Positions 8,534 to 18,073 of a stretch of 64,000 bases of DNA are shown here, piece after piece (position 1 is the first letter of the stretch; the number at the start of each line of letters is the position of its first letter). Origin of the DNA: Pseudomonas paraglycinae (GTDB taxonomy: Bacteria; Pseudomonadota; Gammaproteobacteria; Pseudomonadales; Pseudomonadaceae); contig NZ_BQHR01000004.1 of the NCBI RefSeq assembly GCF_021601625.1, positions 62,001-126,000 on the forward strand, written 5' to 3'. A program made the translations under genes and the position numbers. The notes below the pieces were generated by a model, which worked only from the letters and a program-made list of their open reading frames with translations, had not been told where the DNA came from and searched no databases.

Positions 8534-9808
8534 ATGGGCAGTGAATCCTACTGGCTCGACAGCGCACCGGCCTTCACCGGCGCACAGCTCGGCGGTTTGC
8601 CCGGGCAAGTCGATGTGGCCATCGTCGGTGGCGGTTTCACCGGGCTGGCGGCGGCCCGGGCCCTGGCGCTCAAGGGCGCCAGTGTGGTGGTGCTGGAAGC
8701 CGGGCGGGTGATCGGCGAGGCTTCGGGACGCAATGGCGGGCAGTGCAACACGGGGGTGGCGCAGGATTACGCCAGCCTCAGCGCCAGCCTCGGTGCCGAC
8801 CGGGCGAAAGCCTATTACCAGGCTTACGAAAGTGCCGTGCAAAGCGTTGTGTCGCTGGTCGAGCAGGAGCAGATCGCCTGTGACCTGCTGCGCAACGGCA
8901 AGCTGAAACTGGCGGCAAAACCGTTGCACTACGAAGGCCTGGCCCGCACCTGCGAGCTGATCCGCAACGAAGTCGATGCCGATGTTGAATTGCTGTCTGC
9001 CGAACAGACCCGCACCGAAGTCAACTCTGCGCAGTTCCATGGCGGCCTGTTGCAGCGCAATGGCGTGCAGATGCACGTCGGGCGTTTCGGCATCGGTCTG
9101 GCAGAAGCGGCGGTGCGTCACGGCGCGCTGATCCATGAGGGCACCTCGGTGCTCGACTGGAAAGCCCGGGCTGATGGTTATCAGGTCAACACCAGCAAGG
9201 GATCGCTGCACGCCGGGCAGGTTCTGCTGGCGACCGGTGCCTGTCAGCACGGTGGTCTGGGCTGGTATCGGCGGCGAATCGTACCGGTGGGCAGTTTCGT
9301 GATTGCCACCGAGGTCCTGCCGCGGGCGTTGATCGATCAGTTGCTGCCGGGGCGCCGCGCTTATGTCACCAGTCGAATGATCGGTAACTACTTCCGCCTG
9401 ACCCCGGATAACCGTTTGCTGTTTGGCGGGCGCGCGCGGTTTGCCATGTCCGACAGTGTCAACGATGCCAAGAGCGGCAAGGTGCTGCAGGCGGCGATGG
9501 TCCAGATGTTCCCGCAACTGGCCGGCGTCAGGATCGATTACTGCTGGGGCGGCCTGGTAGACATGACCTCCGACCGTTTGCCGCGAGCCGGCCAGCACGG
9601 CGGCGTGTTCCACTCGATGGGTTACAGCGGCCACGGCGTGCAGATGTCGGTGCACATGGGGCAGGTGATGGCCGATGTGATGGCCGGCAATGCCGAGGCC
9701 AACCCCTGGCGTGAACTCGACTGGCCGGCGATCCCCGGGCATTTCGGCAAGCCGTGGTTCCTGCCTTTCGTGGGCGCCTATTACCGCTTTCAGGACTATT
9801 TGCATTGA
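8534..9808 (+). CDS. FAD-dependent oxidoreductase (DadA/PuuB family)
   Basis: Amine or amino acid oxidase of 424 aa. The Rossmann FAD motif is DVAIVGGGFTGLAAARAL near residue 27, followed by VVVLEAG and EASGRNGGQCNTG, typical of gamma-glutamylputrescine oxidase-like proteins. A C-terminal FAD segment (SMGYSGHGVQMSVHMGQ) is present. Start ATG at 8534 fits the family N-terminus (SYWLDSAP); an in-frame extension to 8057 would run through the HAD gene and is rejected. It lies 32 nt after the HAD gene and before an oligopeptide-type transporter. Confidence 0.85.
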   Translation: MGSESYWLDSAPAFTGAQLGGLPGQVDVAIVGGGFTGLAAARALALKGASVVVLEAGRVIGEASGRNGGQCNTGVAQDYASLSASLGADRAKAYYQAYESAVQSVVSLVEQEQIACDLLRNGKLKLAAKPLHYEGLARTCELIRNEVDADVELLSAEQTRTEVNSAQFHGGLLQRNGVQMHVGRFGIGLAEAAVRHGALIHEGTSVLDWKARADGYQVNTSKGSLHAGQVLLATGACQHGGLGWYRRRIVPVGSFVIATEVLPRALIDQLLPGRRAYVTSRMIGNYFRLTPDNRLLFGGRARFAMSDSVNDAKSGKVLQAAMVQMFPQLAGVRIDYCWGGLVDMTSDRLPRAGQHGGVFHSMGYSGHGVQMSVHMGQVMADVMAGNAEANPWRELDWPAIPGHFGKPWFLPFVGAYYRFQDYLH

Positions 9809-9902
9809 GCTGATGCTGTGGCTTTACCGTCGTTTGCGTTTCCAGGACGTTCCGGCCAACCGGAACACTTGAGCCTTCTTAATTTCGACAGGTAGCACTG
9901 AA

Positions 9903-11540
9903 ATGACTGATCACAAGAACGACTCACCTCTGATCTCGGGCGAAGCAAGCCTGCGGGTGTTCGAAGGCCTCAATCGCGGCATGTCACGCCGTCACGCGTT
10001 GCAAATGCTCGGTGTGGCCGGCGTAGCGGCTGCCGGCGCCGGCAGCCTGTTCGGTGCCGCGGGCAAGCTGTTGGCCGATGACACGGCGACGCCGGGCAAA
10101 GGCAAGCAGGGTGGGCGGATACGTGTCGCTGGCATGTCCAGCTCCACCGCCGACACCCTCGACCCGGCCAAAGGTGCGCTGTCCACCGACTATGTGCGGC
10201 ACTACATGTTCTACAACGGCCTGACCCGTTTCGACGCGCACCTGGTGCCGCAACTGGAGCTGGCCGAACGCATCGACAACACCGACGCGACCCTGTGGAC
10301 GATCACCCTGCGCAAGGACGTGACGTTCCACAACGGCAAAACCCTCAGCGCGGCCGATGTGGTGTTCTCGCTGTCACGACACAAGGATCCGCTGACCGGC
10401 TCCAAAGTCATGCCACTGATGGAGCAATTCGCCGAAATCAAGGCCACGGGGGCCAACGAAGTACAGATTCGCCTGACTGCACCGAACGCCGAATTGCCGT
10501 CGATTCTGGCCGTCTCGCATCTGCTGATCGTTCCCGAAGGCAGCACCGACTTCAACCAGGGCATTGGTACCGGACCGTTCAAGGTCAAGGAGTTCAAACC
10601 AGGTGTGCGTTCGGTTGCCGCACGCAACACCGGCTACTGGAAGCCTGGCCTGCCGTACCTCGACGAAATCGAATTCATCGCCATTGGCGACGAGCCGTCG
10701 CGGGTCAACGCGCTGCTGTCCGGCGACGTGCACATGATCAACGAGGTCAACCCACGCTCCACCGACCGGATCAAGGCCAGCGCCAGACACCGGGTCGTTG
10801 ATGCGCCGTCGGGCAACTACACTGATTTGATCATCCGTCAGGATCAGTTGCCGGGTCAGAACGCCGATTTCACCCAGGCGATGAAGTACCTGCTCGATCG
10901 CGAACAGATCAAGTCGGCGGTGTTCCGCGGCTTTGCCGTGGTCGGCAACGATCATCCGATCGCGCCCGGCTCGCGCTACTACAACAGCGACCTGCCGCAA
11001 ACGGTCTACGACCCGGAAAAAGCCAAATTCCTGCTGAAAAAAGCGGGCATGGAAAACATCAGCATGGAGCTGTTTGCGTCGCCTGCCGCAACGGGTTCCG
11101 TCGATATCGCAGTGCTGTTGCAGCAGTCGGCCAAACAGGCCGGGCTCAAACTCGACGTCAAGCGCCTGCCGAGCGACGGCTACTGGTCCAACCACTGGAT
11201 GAAGCACCCGATCAGCTTCGGCAACATCAACCCACGTCCGAACGCCGACGTGATGTTCTCGCAGTTCTTCCAGTCGAAGGCGCCGTGGAACGAGTCCGGA
11301 TGGAAGAACGAGCAGTTCGACCAGTTGCTGATGCTCGCCCGCGGCGAAACCGACGATGCCAAGCGCGGCAAGATGTACGCGGACATGCAGACTCTGGTGC
11401 ACGACCACTGTGGCATCGGCATACCGGTGTTCATCAGCAACATCGACGGCGTCGATCAACGGATCAAGGGCTACGGCAGCAACCCGCTCGGCGGCTTCAT
11501 GGGTTACATGTTCGCCGAGCAGGTCTGGCTGGACGCTTGA
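9903..11540 (+). CDS. ABC transporter substrate-binding protein, family 5 (dipeptide/opine type), Tat signal
   Basis: Periplasmic binding protein of 545 aa of the DppA/OppA SBP_bac_5 family. The N-terminus has a twin-arginine-like motif (MSRRHALQMLG at about residues 26-36) and an Ala/Gly-rich hydrophobic stretch, suggesting Tat export of the folded protein. Family blocks include WTITLRKDVTFHNGKTLSAADV and IGTGPFKVKEF. It is followed by two permeases and a double ATPase, forming a complete importer. The surrounding oxidases suggest the ligand is a peptide-like or opine-like amine. Confidence 0.88.
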   Translation: MTDHKNDSPLISGEASLRVFEGLNRGMSRRHALQMLGVAGVAAAGAGSLFGAAGKLLADDTATPGKGKQGGRIRVAGMSSSTADTLDPAKGALSTDYVRHYMFYNGLTRFDAHLVPQLELAERIDNTDATLWTITLRKDVTFHNGKTLSAADVVFSLSRHKDPLTGSKVMPLMEQFAEIKATGANEVQIRLTAPNAELPSILAVSHLLIVPEGSTDFNQGIGTGPFKVKEFKPGVRSVAARNTGYWKPGLPYLDEIEFIAIGDEPSRVNALLSGDVHMINEVNPRSTDRIKASARHRVVDAPSGNYTDLIIRQDQLPGQNADFTQAMKYLLDREQIKSAVFRGFAVVGNDHPIAPGSRYYNSDLPQTVYDPEKAKFLLKKAGMENISMELFASPAATGSVDIAVLLQQSAKQAGLKLDVKRLPSDGYWSNHWMKHPISFGNINPRPNADVMFSQFFQSKAPWNESGWKNEQFDQLLMLARGETDDAKRGKMYADMQTLVHDHCGIGIPVFISNIDGVDQRIKGYGSNPLGGFMGYMFAEQVWLDA

Positions 11541-11587
11541 ACAGAGCCGTCGAAATGAACGGCAAGCCAGGTGCAGGAGGGTAGGCG

Positions 11588-12544
11588 ATGAATAGCAACA
11601 CACTGTGGTTGATCGGTCGACGGCTGGGCGCCGCGATCGTGACTTTGTTGATCGTATCGATGGTCGTGTTCGCGATCACGGCGGTACTGCCTGGAGACGC
11701 GGCACAACAATCCCTTGGCCAGTTTGCCACCCCGGAACAGGTGGCGGCGCTGCGCCTGAAACTGGGACTCGATCAACCCGGTGTGGTGCGTTACCTGCAC
11801 TGGTTGATGAGCCTGCTCAGTGGCGATATGGGCGTGTCGGTATCGAACGCGATGCCGGTTGTCGAGCTGATGGCCGGGCGTGTGCCCAACACCCTGATGC
11901 TGGCGGCCGCCACGGCGCTGGTGTCGGTGCCGGTGGCGCTGGTTCTCGGCATCGGCTCGGCGATGGGCCGGGGCGGGCGGATCGACAGTGTCCTGAGTTT
12001 CACCACCCTGGCCATGGTCGCGGTGCCGGAGTTTCTGGTGGCGACCCTTGCGGTGCTGATCTTTGCGGTAAACCTGGGCTGGTTGTCGGCGCTGTCCTAT
12101 GCCAGTGACATCACTTCACCGTGGCAATTCATGCGCACCTACGCCTTGCCGGTGATGACGCTGTGCTGCGTGATCGTTGCGCAAATGGCGCGGATGACAC
12201 GCGCGGCAGTGATCGACCAGCTCGACAGCCCCTACGTGGAAATGGCCCGGCTCAAAGGCGTCAGTCCGATGCGCATCGTACTGCGCCACGCTTTGCCCAA
12301 TGCCATCGGGCCGATTGCCAATGCGATTGCGCTGAGCCTGTCGTATCTGCTCGGCGGGGTGGTGATTGTTGAAACCATCTTCAACTATCCCGGCATCGCC
12401 AGCCTGATGGTCGATGCCGTGACCAACCGTGACATGGCACTGGTGCAGGCCTGCACCATGTTGTTCTGTACGGCTTATCTGGGTCTGGTGCTGATTGCCG
12501 ACCTGTGCGCGATTCTGTCCAATCCGAGGCTGAGAAACCAATGA
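11588..12544 (+). CDS. ABC transporter permease (DppB family)
   Basis: Inner-membrane permease of 318 aa, full length for DppB/OppB. The N-terminus has the expected helix with LIVSMVVFAITAVLPGDAA; the EAA-type loop is MARLKGVSPMRIVLRHALPNAIGP, and VVIVETIFNYPGI follows. The strong RBS GCAGGAGGG precedes the ATG. Its stop overlaps the next permease start by 4 nt (ATGA). Confidence 0.9.
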   Translation: MNSNTLWLIGRRLGAAIVTLLIVSMVVFAITAVLPGDAAQQSLGQFATPEQVAALRLKLGLDQPGVVRYLHWLMSLLSGDMGVSVSNAMPVVELMAGRVPNTLMLAAATALVSVPVALVLGIGSAMGRGGRIDSVLSFTTLAMVAVPEFLVATLAVLIFAVNLGWLSALSYASDITSPWQFMRTYALPVMTLCCVIVAQMARMTRAAVIDQLDSPYVEMARLKGVSPMRIVLRHALPNAIGPIANAIALSLSYLLGGVVIVETIFNYPGIASLMVDAVTNRDMALVQACTMLFCTAYLGLVLIADLCAILSNPRLRNQ

Positions 12545-13416
12545 ACAATCTCATTGTGAAATCGACGCCCGCAGCCCCCGATCTGTCAGCCGGCAAGGTG
12601 TCTCACGGGCCCGTATGGCTGGGACTCATCGGCGCGGCCATCTGCGTTATCTGGTTGCTGGTTGCATTATTCGGCCCGTGGCTGGCGCCGCATCCGGTCG
12701 GCGAGGTGGTCTCGGGCAACGTGTTCGACAACATCAGCGCGGTGTACCCGTTCGGCACTGATTATCTGGGCCGCGACATGCTCAGCCGGGTGCTCGTCGG
12801 CGCACGCTTCACCGTGGGCCTGGCGTTGATTGCGGCGGTGCTGGCCAGTGCTCTGGGCACCGGTTGCGCGCTGCTGTCGGTGGTGTCGCCGAAATGGCTG
12901 GACGAAGTGATCAGCCGCTTGATGGACGCCTTTATCTCGATCCCGAGCAAGATGCTCGCGTTGATCATGGTTTCGGCGTTCGGCTCTTCAGTGACCCTGC
13001 TGATCAGCACGGCAGTGTTGAGCTTCGCCCCGGGCGCGTTCCGTATCGCGCGCAGCATGGCGGTGAACATCGAAGCGCTGGAGTACGTGCAGGTCGCCCG
13101 AACCCGTGGCGAGCGGCGTTTGTACATTGCTTGCGTGGAGATCCTGCCGAACATGCTCAACCCGGTGCTGACTGACCTGGGCTTGCGGTTCGGTTTCATC
13201 GTGCTGCTGCTCAGCGGCATGAGTTTTCTCGGGCTGGGCGTGCAACCGCCGGATGCCGACCTCGGCTCGCTGGTGCGGGAAAACATCGGCGGCCTCAATC
13301 AGGGCGCCCCGGCCATCGTCATCCCGGCGCTGGCCATCGGCACCCTGACCATCGGCGTGAATCTGTTTATCGACAGATTGTCGTCGCGACGTAGTCGCCG
13401 CACGGGAGGCCATTGA
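12541..13416 (+). CDS. ABC transporter permease (DppC family)
   Basis: Second permease, 291 aa, with the DppC hallmarks: YPFGTDYLGRDMLSRVLVGAR after the first helix and an EAA loop (YVQVARTRGERRLYIACVEILPNMLNP). ATG at 12541 overlaps the DppB-like stop. The ATPase gene starts one base after its stop. Forms the heterodimeric channel with the 11588 product. Confidence 0.9.
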   Translation: MNNLIVKSTPAAPDLSAGKVSHGPVWLGLIGAAICVIWLLVALFGPWLAPHPVGEVVSGNVFDNISAVYPFGTDYLGRDMLSRVLVGARFTVGLALIAAVLASALGTGCALLSVVSPKWLDEVISRLMDAFISIPSKMLALIMVSAFGSSVTLLISTAVLSFAPGAFRIARSMAVNIEALEYVQVARTRGERRLYIACVEILPNMLNPVLTDLGLRFGFIVLLLSGMSFLGLGVQPPDADLGSLVRENIGGLNQGAPAIVIPALAIGTLTIGVNLFIDRLSSRRSRRTGGH

Positions 13417-13417
13417 A

Positions 13418-15259
13418 ATGACCCAATTGATTCGAGTTGAAGACCTGCGCGTGGTCGCTTGCGGCGAGCACGGGGAAACCGAAATTGTCAAAGGCGTGAG
13501 CTTTGCCCTGGAACAAGGTGAAGTGCTGGCGTTGATCGGCGAATCGGGCTCGGGCAAGACCACCATTGCCCTCGCTCTGTTGGGGTATGCCCGACGGGGC
13601 TGTCGGTTGTCCGGCGGCGTGGTACAGGTCGGCGAGCACGACATGCTTGCGCTCAGCGAGCAGCAATTGCAGGGGCTGCGCGGTAATCGGGTGTCGTATA
13701 TCGCGCAGAGCGCTGCGGCGGCATTCAACCCGGCGAAGAAGCTGATCGACCAAGTGGTGGAGGGCGCCTTGATTCACGGCCTCGGCACCCGCGCCACCCT
13801 TGAGGCCAAGGCCATTGAGCTGTTCCGCGATCTGGCCCTGCCGGATCCGGATCACATCGGCCAGCGTTACCCGCACCAGGTGTCCGGCGGGCAACTGCAG
13901 CGGGTGATGGCGGCAATGGCGCTGATCAGTGATCCGTTGCTGGTCATCCTCGACGAGCCGACCACGGCGCTCGATGTGACGACCCAGATCGACGTGTTGC
14001 GTGCGTTCAAGCGCGTGGTGCGTGACCGTGGTGCGACAGCGGTGTATGTGTCCCATGACCTGGCCGTGGTGGCGCAAATGGCCGATCAGATCGTCGTGCT
14101 CAATGGCGGTCAGATATACGAACAAAGCGCTACGGCGGCGCTGCTCAAAGGCCCGAGTCATGAATACACCCGCAGTCTGCTGGCGGCCGCGCGGCCGGAC
14201 ACGACGATCCGCCCACCTTGCGGAATTGCCGAAGAAACTCCGCTGCTGACCATTCGCGGCCTGACCGCTGGTTACGGCAACAAGAACACCCAGGGCATGC
14301 CGGCCATTCGTGTACTGGAAGACATTGATCTGACCGTGCGCCGGGGCCAGGCGATTGGCGTGATCGGCGAGTCGGGTTCGGGCAAGTCAACGCTGGCCCG
14401 CGTGGTGGCCGGCCTGCTCACGCCGGCATTGGGCGGGCTGACCTTTGACGGGCAACCGCTGGGCGGTTGTCTGGCCGAACGCAGCGACGAGCAATTCCGG
14501 CGAATCCAGATGGTGTTCCAGAACGCCGACACGGCGCTCAATCCGATGCACAGCATCAGCACGATTCTGAGTCGGCCGCTGAAGATGTATTTCAACCTCA
14601 AAGGCGCGGCGTTGCGCGAGCGTATCGGCGAATTGCTGGATCTGGTGCGCCTGCCGCGAGCCTTGGCCGAGCGTCGTCCGAGCGAGTTGTCCGGCGGGCA
14701 GAAACAGCGGGTGAACCTGGCGCGGGCACTGGCGGCCAAACCCGATCTGATCCTTTGCGATGAAGTGACCTCGGCGCTGGACACCGTGGTCGGTGCCGCG
14801 ATTCTTGAATTGCTCCGCGATTTGCGTGAGCAGCTCGGTGTGTCCTACCTGTTCATCAGTCATGACATCTCCACCGTGCGCGCGCTGTGTGATGACGTAG
14901 TGGTGATGTACAGCGGCCATAAAGTTCAGGCCGGCAGCCGCCAGTCGTTTGCGCAGGCGCCGTTCCATCCCTACACCGATCTGTTGATTCACTCGGTGCC
15001 GGAGCTGCGCCAGGGCTGGCTGGAAACCTGCGGGACGACTTGCGGCGAACTGCCGCCCATCGGGCCCAAAGCCAATGTCGCCGAGCTGTGCACCTTCCTC
15101 AATCGCTGCCCGGTGCGCGTCGATGGCCTGTGCAACCGTACGGCACCCAACCGCCGAATCATCGACGGTGGCAGTGAAATTCTTTGCCATCACGACAGCG
15201 TCGAACTGCTGAAAACCCAGCGGGACGTGACCACCTTCAATCAGGGAGCCTATGCATGA
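13418..15259 (+). CDS. ABC transporter twin ATP-binding protein (DppD-DppF fusion)
   Basis: 613-aa protein with two complete ABC ATPase domains. First: Walker A GESGSGKTT at about residue 40, signature VSGGQLQRV, Walker B LLVILDEPTTALD. Second: Walker A GESGSGKST at about residue 320, signature LSGGQKQRVNLARAL, Walker B DLILCDEVTSALD. Each half ends with an oligopeptide-type C-terminal segment, including the Cys-rich CTFLNRCPVRVDGLCN. One polypeptide replaces the usual DppD and DppF pair. Its stop overlaps the ferredoxin-like gene start. Confidence 0.92.
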   Translation: MTQLIRVEDLRVVACGEHGETEIVKGVSFALEQGEVLALIGESGSGKTTIALALLGYARRGCRLSGGVVQVGEHDMLALSEQQLQGLRGNRVSYIAQSAAAAFNPAKKLIDQVVEGALIHGLGTRATLEAKAIELFRDLALPDPDHIGQRYPHQVSGGQLQRVMAAMALISDPLLVILDEPTTALDVTTQIDVLRAFKRVVRDRGATAVYVSHDLAVVAQMADQIVVLNGGQIYEQSATAALLKGPSHEYTRSLLAAARPDTTIRPPCGIAEETPLLTIRGLTAGYGNKNTQGMPAIRVLEDIDLTVRRGQAIGVIGESGSGKSTLARVVAGLLTPALGGLTFDGQPLGGCLAERSDEQFRRIQMVFQNADTALNPMHSISTILSRPLKMYFNLKGAALRERIGELLDLVRLPRALAERRPSELSGGQKQRVNLARALAAKPDLILCDEVTSALDTVVGAAILELLRDLREQLGVSYLFISHDISTVRALCDDVVVMYSGHKVQAGSRQSFAQAPFHPYTDLLIHSVPELRQGWLETCGTTCGELPPIGPKANVAELCTFLNRCPVRVDGLCNRTAPNRRIIDGGSEILCHHDSVELLKTQRDVTTFNQGAYA

Positions 15260-15564
15260 GCGCTCGTTTTGTGAGACTGGCCGAGCAGGGCCGGGTGACC
15301 GTCGGGTTGACCGTGGATGGCGTGCCCATCAAGGCGTTGCAGGGCGACACATTGATGGTCGCATTGCTCACTCAGGGCAATGCGCTACGTCAGTCGGAAT
15401 TCGATGCCGGTCGACGTGCCGGGTTCTGTCTGATGGGTGCCTGCCAGGATTGCTGGGTTTGGACGCGCAGCGGCGAACGTCTGCGTGCGTGCTCCAGTGA
15501 AGTCCGTGAAGGGCTGGATCTCCTCACCACACAACCGGAGGCGACATGGCCACTGCACGGGTAG
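15256..15564 (+). CDS. (2Fe-2S)-binding small subunit of an amine/opine dehydrogenase (HcnA/OoxA-gamma type)
   Basis: Small 102-aa ferredoxin-like protein. The 2Fe-2S cysteines are seen in CLMGACQDC and a later LRACSSEV. ATG at 15256 overlaps the ATPase stop by 4 nt, and the stop overlaps the next subunit. The order small Fe-S subunit, NAD(P)/FAD subunit, FAD oxidase subunit is that of HcnABC, opine oxidase and D-hydroxyproline dehydrogenase (LhpBEF). It should pass electrons between the flavin subunits and an acceptor. Confidence 0.8.
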   Translation: MSARFVRLAEQGRVTVGLTVDGVPIKALQGDTLMVALLTQGNALRQSEFDAGRRAGFCLMGACQDCWVWTRSGERLRACSSEVREGLDLLTTQPEATWPLHG

Positions 15565-16922
15565 TTATCGTCGGCGCCGGCCCTGCGGGGATTCGCTGCG
15601 CCGAGACGTTGGTGAAGGCCGGCATCAAACCGGTCCTGATCGATGAAAATCGCCGCGACGGCGGCCAGATCTATCGGCGCCAACCCGAAGGTTTTACCCG
15701 CGACTACCGCGCGCTGTACGGCACTGAAGCGGCCAAGGCGCGCGACCTGCACGAGAGTTTCGAGCGCTTGCGCCCACACATCGATTACCGCCCTGACACG
15801 CTGGTGTGGAATCTGGTGCCCAGGCAGTTGTGCTGCGTCAGTCAGGGTCACCATACGACGTTGGACTTCGACGCGTTGATCCTGTGCACCGGCGCCACGG
15901 ACCGTTTGATGCCCATTGAAGGCTGGCAGCTGGCGGGCACCTACAGCCTCGGCGGGGCGCAGATCGCGCTCAAGTCGCAGGCGGTTTCCATCGGCCATCG
16001 CGTGGTGTTCATGGGCAGTGGTCCGCTGCTGTATCTGGTGGCCAGCCAGTACGTGAAGGCCGGCGCCAACGTCGCTGCGGTGCTTGATACATCGCCGATG
16101 AGCAAACGCATTGTCGCGCTGCCGAAGATGCTCGCGCGGCCCGGGGTGTTGTTTACCGGGATGAAACTGTTGGCGCAGTTGTATCAGGCGAAAATACCGG
16201 TGCATCTGGGGATCAAGCCGGAGCTCATATCGGGAGATGCCACTAGCGGCGTCAGTGGCGTACGCGTGCGCTCAGCCAAAGGCGAAACCCTGGACATCGA
16301 TTGCGATGCCGTGGCCCTGGGGTATCACTTGCGTCCGGAAACCCAGCTGGCCGATCTGGCCGGGTGTCGCATGCGTTTTGATGAAGCGTCCGGCCAATGG
16401 TGGCTGGCGCTTGATGAAGAGGGCCGTACTTCGGTCAGCGGTGTGTATGCCGCCGGCGACGGGGCCAAGATTCGCGGTGCCGATGCGGCTGAACATGCCG
16501 GACGTCTGGTGGCGATGGCGCTGCTGGAGGATCAGCAACAACCGGTGGATGCCGGGTTGCGCGCAGAGCAACGGCGTGCACTGGCGGTGATGGATCAGTT
16601 CCGCCTCGGTCTGGCACAGGCATTTCCATGGCCCGCCGAACAGGCCGGGGCGTTGCCGGATTCGGCGATCGTCTGTCGCTGCGAGATGATCAGCGCGGGC
16701 GAACTGCGCCGTACGGTCAGCGAAAAGGGCGCGTGCGAAGTCAATCGGGCCAAGGCCTTCAGTCGGGTCGGCATGGGCCGTTGCCAGGGCCGCTACTGCT
16801 CGCAGGCCGGCGCCGAAGTGATTGCCGCCGCGGCCGGCGTCAGTGTTCAGCAAGTCGGCCGCCAACGCGGTCAGGCCCCCGTCAAACCGTTGCCGATGGT
16901 GATCATCGAGGAACCGACATGA
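15546..16922 (+). CDS. FAD/NAD(P)-binding subunit of an amine/opine dehydrogenase (HcnB/OoxA type)
   Basis: 458-aa flavoprotein. The N-terminal dinucleotide motif is VVIVGAGPAGIRCAETL and a second one lies at HRVVFMGSGPLLYLVAS (about residue 155). TSVSGVYAAGDGAKI is the FAD C-terminal contact. The C-terminal about 80 residues form a BFD-like Fe-S domain with VCRCEMISAGEL and MGRCQGRYCSQ cysteines. The overlap with both neighbours shows translational coupling of the three subunits. The substrate amino acid or opine is not deducible. Confidence 0.83.
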   Translation: MATARVVIVGAGPAGIRCAETLVKAGIKPVLIDENRRDGGQIYRRQPEGFTRDYRALYGTEAAKARDLHESFERLRPHIDYRPDTLVWNLVPRQLCCVSQGHHTTLDFDALILCTGATDRLMPIEGWQLAGTYSLGGAQIALKSQAVSIGHRVVFMGSGPLLYLVASQYVKAGANVAAVLDTSPMSKRIVALPKMLARPGVLFTGMKLLAQLYQAKIPVHLGIKPELISGDATSGVSGVRVRSAKGETLDIDCDAVALGYHLRPETQLADLAGCRMRFDEASGQWWLALDEEGRTSVSGVYAAGDGAKIRGADAAEHAGRLVAMALLEDQQQPVDAGLRAEQRRALAVMDQFRLGLAQAFPWPAEQAGALPDSAIVCRCEMISAGELRRTVSEKGACEVNRAKAFSRVGMGRCQGRYCSQAGAEVIAAAAGVSVQQVGRQRGQAPVKPLPMVIIEEPT

Positions 16923-18073
16923 ACCCGCAGAAAAGTGATGTATTGATTATCGGCGGCGGCATCATGGGTGCGGCGTCAGCGTTTTTCCTGCGTCAGCGCG
17001 GGCACTCCGTGACGCTGCTCGAGCGCGACCAGATTGGCCAATACGCCAGCGGCGTCAACTTCGGCAACGTGCGGCGTCAGGGTCGTTATCTGGGGCAACT
17101 GGAGTTGGCCAACCGTTCGTTTGCGCTGTGGAAGCGCTTGCCGGAGCTGATTGACGACGATCTGGAGTTCATCGCCAGCGGCCACATGCGCGTGTGTTAC
17201 CGCGAAGACGAAATTGCCGAGCTCGAGGCGTATGCCGCTGCACCGGAGGCGGCCCAACTGGATCTGCAGGTCTATCGCGGCGCTGAACTGCATCGGCGCT
17301 TTCCGTTTCTTGGGCCGGACGTGAAGGGGGGCTCCTACGCGCCGCACGACGGTCACGCCAACCCGCGTCTGGCGGCGCCGGCATTTGCCCGGGCGGCGCG
17401 GCGGATCGGTGCGCGTATCGAAGAACAGACCGAAGTGGCCGAAGTGCAGAAAATCGGAAGCGAGTTCAGCGTCACCACCACCGATGGCCGGCAATATCGC
17501 GCCGCACAACTGCTGATCACTGCCGGCGCCTGGGGCGAGAAACTGTCCGCGCAGTTCGGCGAACCGGTTCCGCTGGACACCCATGGCCCGCAGATGGCGG
17601 TGACGGAACCGGTGCCATACGCCTTGCCGACGGTGATTGGGGTGTTCACCAAAATACCTGAGGAAGTCATTTATTTCCGGCAGATTCCGCGCGGCAACAT
17701 CATCATTGGCGGCGGCTATCGCAGCAAACCGGACATGGTCAATCGCCGCGCCTATGTCGAGCCACGCAGCATCCTCAACCAGATCCGGCAAATGCGCCGA
17801 CTGCTGCCGGGTGTCGGCAATCTGAACATCATCCGGGTCTGGAGCGGCATCGAAAGCTATCTGCCGGACTCGCTGCCGATCATGGGGCCAAGCGGTACGG
17901 TCGATGGCCTGTATTACGCGTTCGGCTTCTGTGGCCATGGCTTCCAGTTGGGGCCGGGCGTCGGTGACGTCATGGCTGAGCTGATCAGCACCGGCAGCAC
18001 TTCCACGTTGATCGAACCCTTTTCCATACGCCGGTTCGCCCCCTTGGCCGAACAACGGAGCAAAGCCTCATGA
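16919..18073 (+). CDS. FAD-dependent oxidase subunit of an amine/opine dehydrogenase (HcnC/OoxB/DadA type)
   Basis: 384-aa DAO-family flavoprotein. FAD motif DVLIIGGGIMGAASAFFL is at the N-terminus, followed by YASGVNFGNVRRQGR and a C-terminal FCGHGFQLGPGVGD. The ATG at 16919 overlaps the preceding stop. It is expected to hold the substrate-oxidising site of the trimeric complex, giving an imine that hydrolyses to a keto acid or aldehyde plus an amine. Its stop overlaps the deacylase start by 4 nt, so the deacylase is co-translated. Confidence 0.85.
   Translation: MNPQKSDVLIIGGGIMGAASAFFLRQRGHSVTLLERDQIGQYASGVNFGNVRRQGRYLGQLELANRSFALWKRLPELIDDDLEFIASGHMRVCYREDEIAELEAYAAAPEAAQLDLQVYRGAELHRRFPFLGPDVKGGSYAPHDGHANPRLAAPAFARAARRIGARIEEQTEVAEVQKIGSEFSVTTTDGRQYRAAQLLITAGAWGEKLSAQFGEPVPLDTHGPQMAVTEPVPYALPTVIGVFTKIPEEVIYFRQIPRGNIIIGGGYRSKPDMVNRRAYVEPRSILNQIRQMRRLLPGVGNLNIIRVWSGIESYLPDSLPIMGPSGTVDGLYYAFGFCGHGFQLGPGVGDVMAELISTGSTSTLIEPFSIRRFAPLAEQRSKAS

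Noticed and set aside
15256-18073. True hydrogen cyanide synthase (hcnABC)
   Set aside because: Gene order matches, but the trio is embedded and translationally coupled in a transporter/deacylase operon; cyanide production is not supported by context.
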